DNA from: DATCMH01 sp036563505
Lineage (GTDB): Bacteria > Pseudomonadota > Alphaproteobacteria > Rhizobiales > Beijerinckiaceae
DNA: 64,000 bases
NCBI GenBank assembly: GCA_036563505.1
Contig: DATCMH010000018.1
Span: 20,034 to 84,033, forward strand
Direction: 5' to 3'
Shown here: piece after piece, positions 60,346 to 64,000 of the stretch
Layout of the letters: each line of letters opens with the position of its first letter
Position numbering within the stretch: position 1 is the first letter of the stretch
The notes under the pieces: model-generated
Told to the model about the DNA's origin: nothing
Database searches by the model: none
What the model saw: the letters and a program-made list of their open reading frames with translations, nothing else
Made by a program: the position numbers and the translations under genes

Positions 60346-61839
60346 ATGACGTCCCGTACCCTCTTCGCGCTCGGCCTCGGAGGGCTCGCCGCCGCGGCGT
60401 TCCTCGTCGATCCGGCCCTCGCCCAGACGCCCGCGCCCCAGGCCGCGCCCACGCCGCCCGTGCCCAACAAGGGCGACACGGCCTGGATGCTGATTTCGAC
60501 CTGCCTCGTCCTGATGATGTCGGTGCCGGGTCTCGCCTTGTTCTACGGCGGCCTCGTGCGCACCAAGAACATGCTCTCCCTGCTGACCCAGGTCTTCGCG
60601 ATCGTGTCGCTGGCGAGCCTCATCTGGGTGATCTACGGCTACTCGCTGGCCTTCACCAACGGCGGCAGCCTCACCCCCTATATCGGCGGCTTCTCGAAGG
60701 CCTTCCTGAAGGGGATCGACGCCAACTCCAACGTCGCCACCTTCTCGAACGGCGTCGTCATCCCGGAATACGTCTACATGGCGTTCCAGATGACCTTCGC
60801 GATGATCACCCCGGCCCTCATCGTCGGAGCCTTCGCCGAGCGCATGCGCTTCTCGGCGCTGATCCTCTTCACGGTGCTCTGGCTCACCTTCATCTACTTC
60901 CCGATCGCCCACATGGTCTGGTACTGGGCGGGCCCCGACGCGGTGGCCGAGGCAGCGAAGGCTGTGGCAGCGGCGGCGGACGGAGCGGCGAAGACGGCAG
61001 CGCAGGAAGCCCTCGACAAGGTCACGGCGGATGCCGGCCTTATCTACCAGTGGGGCGCGCTGGATTTTGCCGGCGGCACGGTGGTGCACATCAACGCGGG
61101 CATCGCGGGACTGGTCGGCGCCTTCATGCTGGGCAAGCGCCTCGGTTACGGCCGCGATCTCCTCGCCCCGCACTCGCTGACCATGACGATGATCGGCGCC
61201 TCCCTGCTCTGGGTCGGCTGGTTCGGCTTCAACGCCGGCTCCAACCTCGAGTCGAACGGGACGGCGGCGCTCGCCATGGTCAACACCTTCGTCGCCACCG
61301 CCGCGGCGGGCCTGTCCTGGCTCTTCGTGGAATGGGGCGCCAAGGGCAAGCCGTCGCTGCTCGGCCTCGTCTCCGGCGCCATCGCCGGCCTCGTGGCGGT
61401 GACGCCGGCCTCGGGCTTCGCCGGCCCGATGGGCTCCATCGTGCTGGGCCTCGTCGCCGGCGCCGTGTGCTACGTGTTCTGCTCGACGGTGAAGAACGCG
61501 CTGGGCTACGACGATAGCCTCGACGTCTTCGGCATCCACTGCGTCGGTGGCATCCTCGGCGCGCTCGCCACGGGCATCCTGGTCAACCCGGAGCTCGGCG
61601 GCGTCGGCATCCCCGACTACGTCTCGAAGCCCGGCGAGCTCGCGGTCGCGGCCTACAGCTTCGGCCCGGCCTTCATGGCTCAGGTCAAAGCCGTGCTGCT
61701 CACCCTCGTCTGGTCCGGCGTCGGTTCGGCGATCCTCTTCAAGCTCGTCGACGTCATCGTCGGCCTGCGTGTGACGCAGGAGGAAGAGCGCGAGGGCCTC
61801 GACCTCGCCGACCACGGCGAGCGCGCGTACAACTACTGA
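60346..61839 (+). CDS. amtB: Ammonium transporter
   Basis: 497 residues, somewhat longer than the roughly 400-residue core of most AmtB proteins. A signal-like segment ends at DPALAQ and is followed by a Pro-rich linker, then 11 transmembrane segments. The conduction-path histidines correspond to His189 (FPIAHMVW) and the histidine in GIHCVGG. Residues about 198-232 form an Ala-rich insertion (AEAAKAVAAAADGAAKTAAQEAL) in the loop after helix 5. GlnK would plug the pore when nitrogen is sufficient. It ends in a strong terminator. Confidence 0.97.
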   Translation: MTSRTLFALGLGGLAAAAFLVDPALAQTPAPQAAPTPPVPNKGDTAWMLISTCLVLMMSVPGLALFYGGLVRTKNMLSLLTQVFAIVSLASLIWVIYGYSLAFTNGGSLTPYIGGFSKAFLKGIDANSNVATFSNGVVIPEYVYMAFQMTFAMITPALIVGAFAERMRFSALILFTVLWLTFIYFPIAHMVWYWAGPDAVAEAAKAVAAAADGAAKTAAQEALDKVTADAGLIYQWGALDFAGGTVVHINAGIAGLVGAFMLGKRLGYGRDLLAPHSLTMTMIGASLLWVGWFGFNAGSNLESNGTAALAMVNTFVATAAAGLSWLFVEWGAKGKPSLLGLVSGAIAGLVAVTPASGFAGPMGSIVLGLVAGAVCYVFCSTVKNALGYDDSLDVFGIHCVGGILGALATGILVNPELGGVGIPDYVSKPGELAVAAYSFGPAFMAQVKAVLLTLVWSGVGSAILFKLVDVIVGLRVTQEEEREGLDLADHGERAYNY

Positions 61840-61864
61840 TCGGCTCCATCCACCCCAATGTCCG

Positions 61865-61895
61865 AGAGCCCCGGCCGAGAGGCCGGGGCTCTTTC
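61865..61895 (+). terminator. Rho-independent terminator of glnK-amtB
   Basis: AGAGCCCCGGCC-GAGA-GGCCGGGGCTCT followed by TTTC: a perfect 12-base-pair GC-rich stem with a 4-base loop, 25 bases after the amtB stop. The T-run is short, but the stem is strong enough for intrinsic termination. Confidence 0.85.
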
Positions 61896-61903
61896 GTATG
61901 ATG

Positions 61904-62458
61904 CCCGCTTTCCCTCTCCCCTTGCGGGAGAGGGTGGCCCCGCGAAGCGGGGTCGGGAGAGGGGTGGCGCGAGGCACGAGCGCCCGGCCGGGAGGCCGAT
62001 CACCATCTCTCCGCCCCACCCCTCTCATGGCCGGGCTTGACCCGGCCATCTCGGTTCGGAGGCGGGAGCGGTTTCGCGCCGAGGTTCGCGGGTCGAGCCC
62101 GCGAACGACATGGGTGTGTGTTAAGCCGTTTGGGCTTATGCCCGGCTTCCCCTCACCCTCGCTCACCTTCGGTTCGCTTGCTTCGCCTGCCGGTGCGCAG
62201 GCGAAGCCCTCTCCCCGGAAGGGAGAGGGTTCTGGCATCCGGGCTTCGGAGCTGTGATCGATGACGTGACACGGCAGAGCGCATCCTCCTCTCCCGGCCG
62301 GGGAGAGGGTCGCGTCGGCGGACCGGCCGACGCGACGAGCGCAGCCAAAGGCGGAGCAAGGGTGAGGGGGTCCTCTCCGCTACTTGAGCCTACGCCCAGC
62401 ACCCTTCATCCGCCCGGCTCGCGCCACGCACCTTCTCCCACGAGGGGAGAAGGAACGG
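61904..62458. repeat. Repeat-rich intergenic region between amtB and ftsK
   Basis: The roughly 640 bases from the terminator to ftsK hold no supported gene. They contain several CCTCTCCC / GGGAGAGG hairpins, a GGCCGGGCTTGACCCGGCC dyad, the palindrome GCTTCGCCTGCCGGTGCGCAGGCGAAGC and a copy of the ACCTTCTCCCACGAGGGGAGAAGG element, as at 43.6 kb. Stacked copies suggest repeated insertion or local expansion. Confidence 0.8.
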
Positions 62459-62536
62459 TCCGCCAAGGTTAATCGGCCCTTAACCGCACCGGCCTAGCCT
62501 CCCCGGCGAACCATTCCTCAGGCTCGCCGGTCACCG

Positions 62537-64000
62537 ATGCGCTCTCACCGCCGCTCCGCCTCGTCCCTCGAAACCGTGTCGGAGGTGCTGCGCGCCTTCG
62601 TCGGTCATCGCCTCGTGGAGTTGTCGGGGCTGGGCCTCGTCGGGCTGATCGGCGCCGTGACGGTGGCGCTCGCCACCTGGTCCGTGCAGGACCCGAGCCT
62701 CAACCACGCCATCGACGGGCCGGTGCGCAACCTCTTGGGGTTCCCGGGCGCGGTGGCGGCGGACCTTGCCATGCAGCTCCTTGGGCTCGGAACGCTGGCC
62801 CTTCTCGTCCCGCCCGTGCTCTGGGGGCTTCGCCTCATGCGGCTGCGGCGTCTCGGCCAGGCGCGGCTGCGCCTCGGCCTCTGGGTGCTCGGGACCGGCG
62901 CGGCCTCGGCCGTGGCGAGCGCGCTGCCGCCGAGCGACCGTTGGCCGCTGCCGACGGGGCTCGGCGGCGTCGCGGGCGATGCCCTGCTCGGCGCGGCCCG
63001 CACCGTCACGGGCCTGACCGGCAGCCCCGGCGCGGCCCTCGTCGGCTTCGTCTTCGCGGGCATCGCGACCTTGAGCCTCACGGCGGCCTGCGGCTTCGCC
63101 GCGGATGCCGAGGCCCGCGCGCCGCGCGACGAACGTGCCCCGGCCCCGAACCGCCGCCCCATGCCGGACGAGGGGGAGGACGGGCGCGAGGACGAGCCGG
63201 GGCTCGGTGCCCTCGCTCTCGGAGCCCTGGCCCACGGCGCGATGAGCGCCAAAGCCGGTCTGCGCCGCCGCCTGGAAGCCTGGACCGCGTCGCGCGAGGA
63301 CGATTTCGTGCCGGCCGGGCCGCGCCCGCCCGCCGCCCGCCGCATGCCCGTGTTCGAGGAGGCCCTCCCGCGCGCCGAGCCCGCCCGCCGCGCCGCGCCG
63401 CCGCAAGCCGAGGCGCGGCGCCCCGAGCCGGCCGAACCGGTCTTTGAGGCACCCGTCGAGGCCCCGCCGCCGCGCCCGAGCCGCGTCGCGCCGATTGTCG
63501 GTGCTGCGGCGTTGCCGTCAGCCTCCGCGCCGATCCTGCACGACGAGGACGAGGAAGAGGATTTCGAGCCCGCAGCACCGGCCCCGGTCCCTCCGCCGGC
63601 GCCCGTCAGCCGCGTCGCGCCGCCGCCGCCCGCTCCGAAACCCGGCAAGCGCCTGACCCGCGACGCCCAGCCCTCGCTGCTCGACGAGGGCGACTACCAG
63701 CTGCCGCCGCTGACCGTGCTCGCTGAGCCGAAGAAGGCAGCCGCGCCCTCCGTCTCTGCCGACGCGCTGGAGCAGAATGCCACGCTCCTCGAATCGACGC
63801 TGGAGGATTTCGGGGTCCGCGGCGAGATCATCAACGTCCGCCCGGGCCCGGTCGTGACACTCTACGAGCTGGAGCCGGCGCCGGGCACGAAGTCCTCCCG
63901 CGTGATCTCGCTCGCCGACGACATCGCCCGCTCCATGAGCGCGGTCTCGGCCCGCGTCGCGGTGGTGCAGGGCCGCAACGCCATCGGCATCGAACTGCCC
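62537..64000 (+). CDS. ftsK: DNA translocase FtsK, N-terminal part (cut by the window edge)
   Basis: The first 488 codons are open to the right edge. Residues about 25-200 form the membrane domain with four transmembrane segments (ELSGLGLVGLIGAVTVALATW; AMQLLGLGTLALLVPPVLWGL; ALVGFVFAGIATLSLTAACGF). A Pro/Ala/Glu-rich linker runs to about residue 390, after which the motor domain begins (QNATLLESTLEDFGVRGEIINVRPGPVVTLYELEPAPGTKSSRV). FtsK links chromosome-dimer resolution to division at the septum. The Walker motifs and gamma domain are outside the window. Confidence 0.96.
   Translation, partial: MRSHRRSASSLETVSEVLRAFVGHRLVELSGLGLVGLIGAVTVALATWSVQDPSLNHAIDGPVRNLLGFPGAVAADLAMQLLGLGTLALLVPPVLWGLRLMRLRRLGQARLRLGLWVLGTGAASAVASALPPSDRWPLPTGLGGVAGDALLGAARTVTGLTGSPGAALVGFVFAGIATLSLTAACGFAADAEARAPRDERAPAPNRRPMPDEGEDGREDEPGLGALALGALAHGAMSAKAGLRRRLEAWTASREDDFVPAGPRPPAARRMPVFEEALPRAEPARRAAPPQAEARRPEPAEPVFEAPVEAPPPRPSRVAPIVGAAALPSASAPILHDEDEEEDFEPAAPAPVPPPAPVSRVAPPPPAPKPGKRLTRDAQPSLLDEGDYQLPPLTVLAEPKKAAAPSVSADALEQNATLLESTLEDFGVRGEIINVRPGPVVTLYELEPAPGTKSSRVISLADDIARSMSAVSARVAVVQGRNAIGIELP

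Noticed and set aside
60256..62238. A 660-residue minus-strand frame opposite amtB.
   Set aside because: Antisense to a well-recognised gene, repetitive Arg/Glu/His composition and no family resemblance.

Overview
The window is a GC-rich chromosomal segment that reads like an alphaproteobacterium of the Hyphomicrobiales (Rhizobiales). Support comes from the codon use, the conserved block tesB-glnK-amtB-ftsK at the right end, an HWE-type sensor kinase, an alphaproteobacterial-type GshA, and dispersed palindromic repeats of the kind common in Methylobacterium- and Bradyrhizobium-like genomes. I cannot name the genus. No rRNA, tRNA, CRISPR array, prophage or insertion sequence was seen.

Layout. 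1-3.8 kb: TetR regulator, adaptor and inner-membrane pump of an RND efflux system (pump cut by the left edge). 3.9-9.3 kb: housekeeping and miscellaneous hydrolases, ending with pyruvate kinase. 9.3-23.7 kb: the most interesting block, a predicted catabolic regulon for nicotinate or a close N-heterocyclic acid. It holds a Liv-type ABC importer with fused permeases, a molybdenum hydroxylase (FAD subunit plus a fused FeS-Mo subunit), a 6-hydroxynicotinate reductase-like FeS protein, a UPF0280 protein, two tandem AA_synth (DUF1185) paralogues, a ferredoxin-NADP reductase and an enamidase. Three of its promoter regions carry the same GntR-type palindrome (TTTGTATACAAA and variants). 23.7-31.9 kb: a small membrane/secreted pair, then valine-catabolic genes (mmsB, acyl-CoA dehydrogenase, mmsA with a divergent LysR regulator) interspersed with a VapBC-type toxin-antitoxin pair, an MBL hydrolase and a Uma2 protein. 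32-35.9 kb: a ferric/phosphonate-type ABC permease and binding protein without an ATPase, and transaldolase. 35.8-43.5 kb: class III CoA-transferase, TraX-like protein, an atypical DapB, glutaryl-CoA dehydrogenase, an aminoadipate-semialdehyde-type dehydrogenase and a DAO-type oxidase, i.e. a lysine/glutarate catabolic neighbourhood. 43.8-49.1 kb: a stress-type protein, then ugpBAEC (glycerol-3-phosphate importer) behind a candidate Pho box. 49.2-55.6 kb: DUF3095, allantoate amidohydrolase-like enzyme, glycosyltransferase, methyltransferase and gshA. 55.9-64 kb: HWE histidine kinase, DUF2272 protein, tesB, glnK-amtB behind a sigma-54-type promoter and ending in a strong terminator, and the start of ftsK.

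How the genes work together. In the 9-24 kb regulon the importer would bring in the substrate. The Mo-hydroxylase would hydroxylate the ring, the Hnr-like protein would reduce it with electrons relayed from NADPH through the ferredoxin reductase, and the enamidase would open the ring. The known end point of that route in Azorhizobium is glutarate and glutaryl-CoA, and a CoA-transferase and glutaryl-CoA dehydrogenase lie about 15 kb further on. The roles of the two AA_synth paralogues and the UPF0280 protein in the same operon are unknown, and they are the most promising undescribed component. Several intergenic regions carry two or more families of dispersed inverted repeats.
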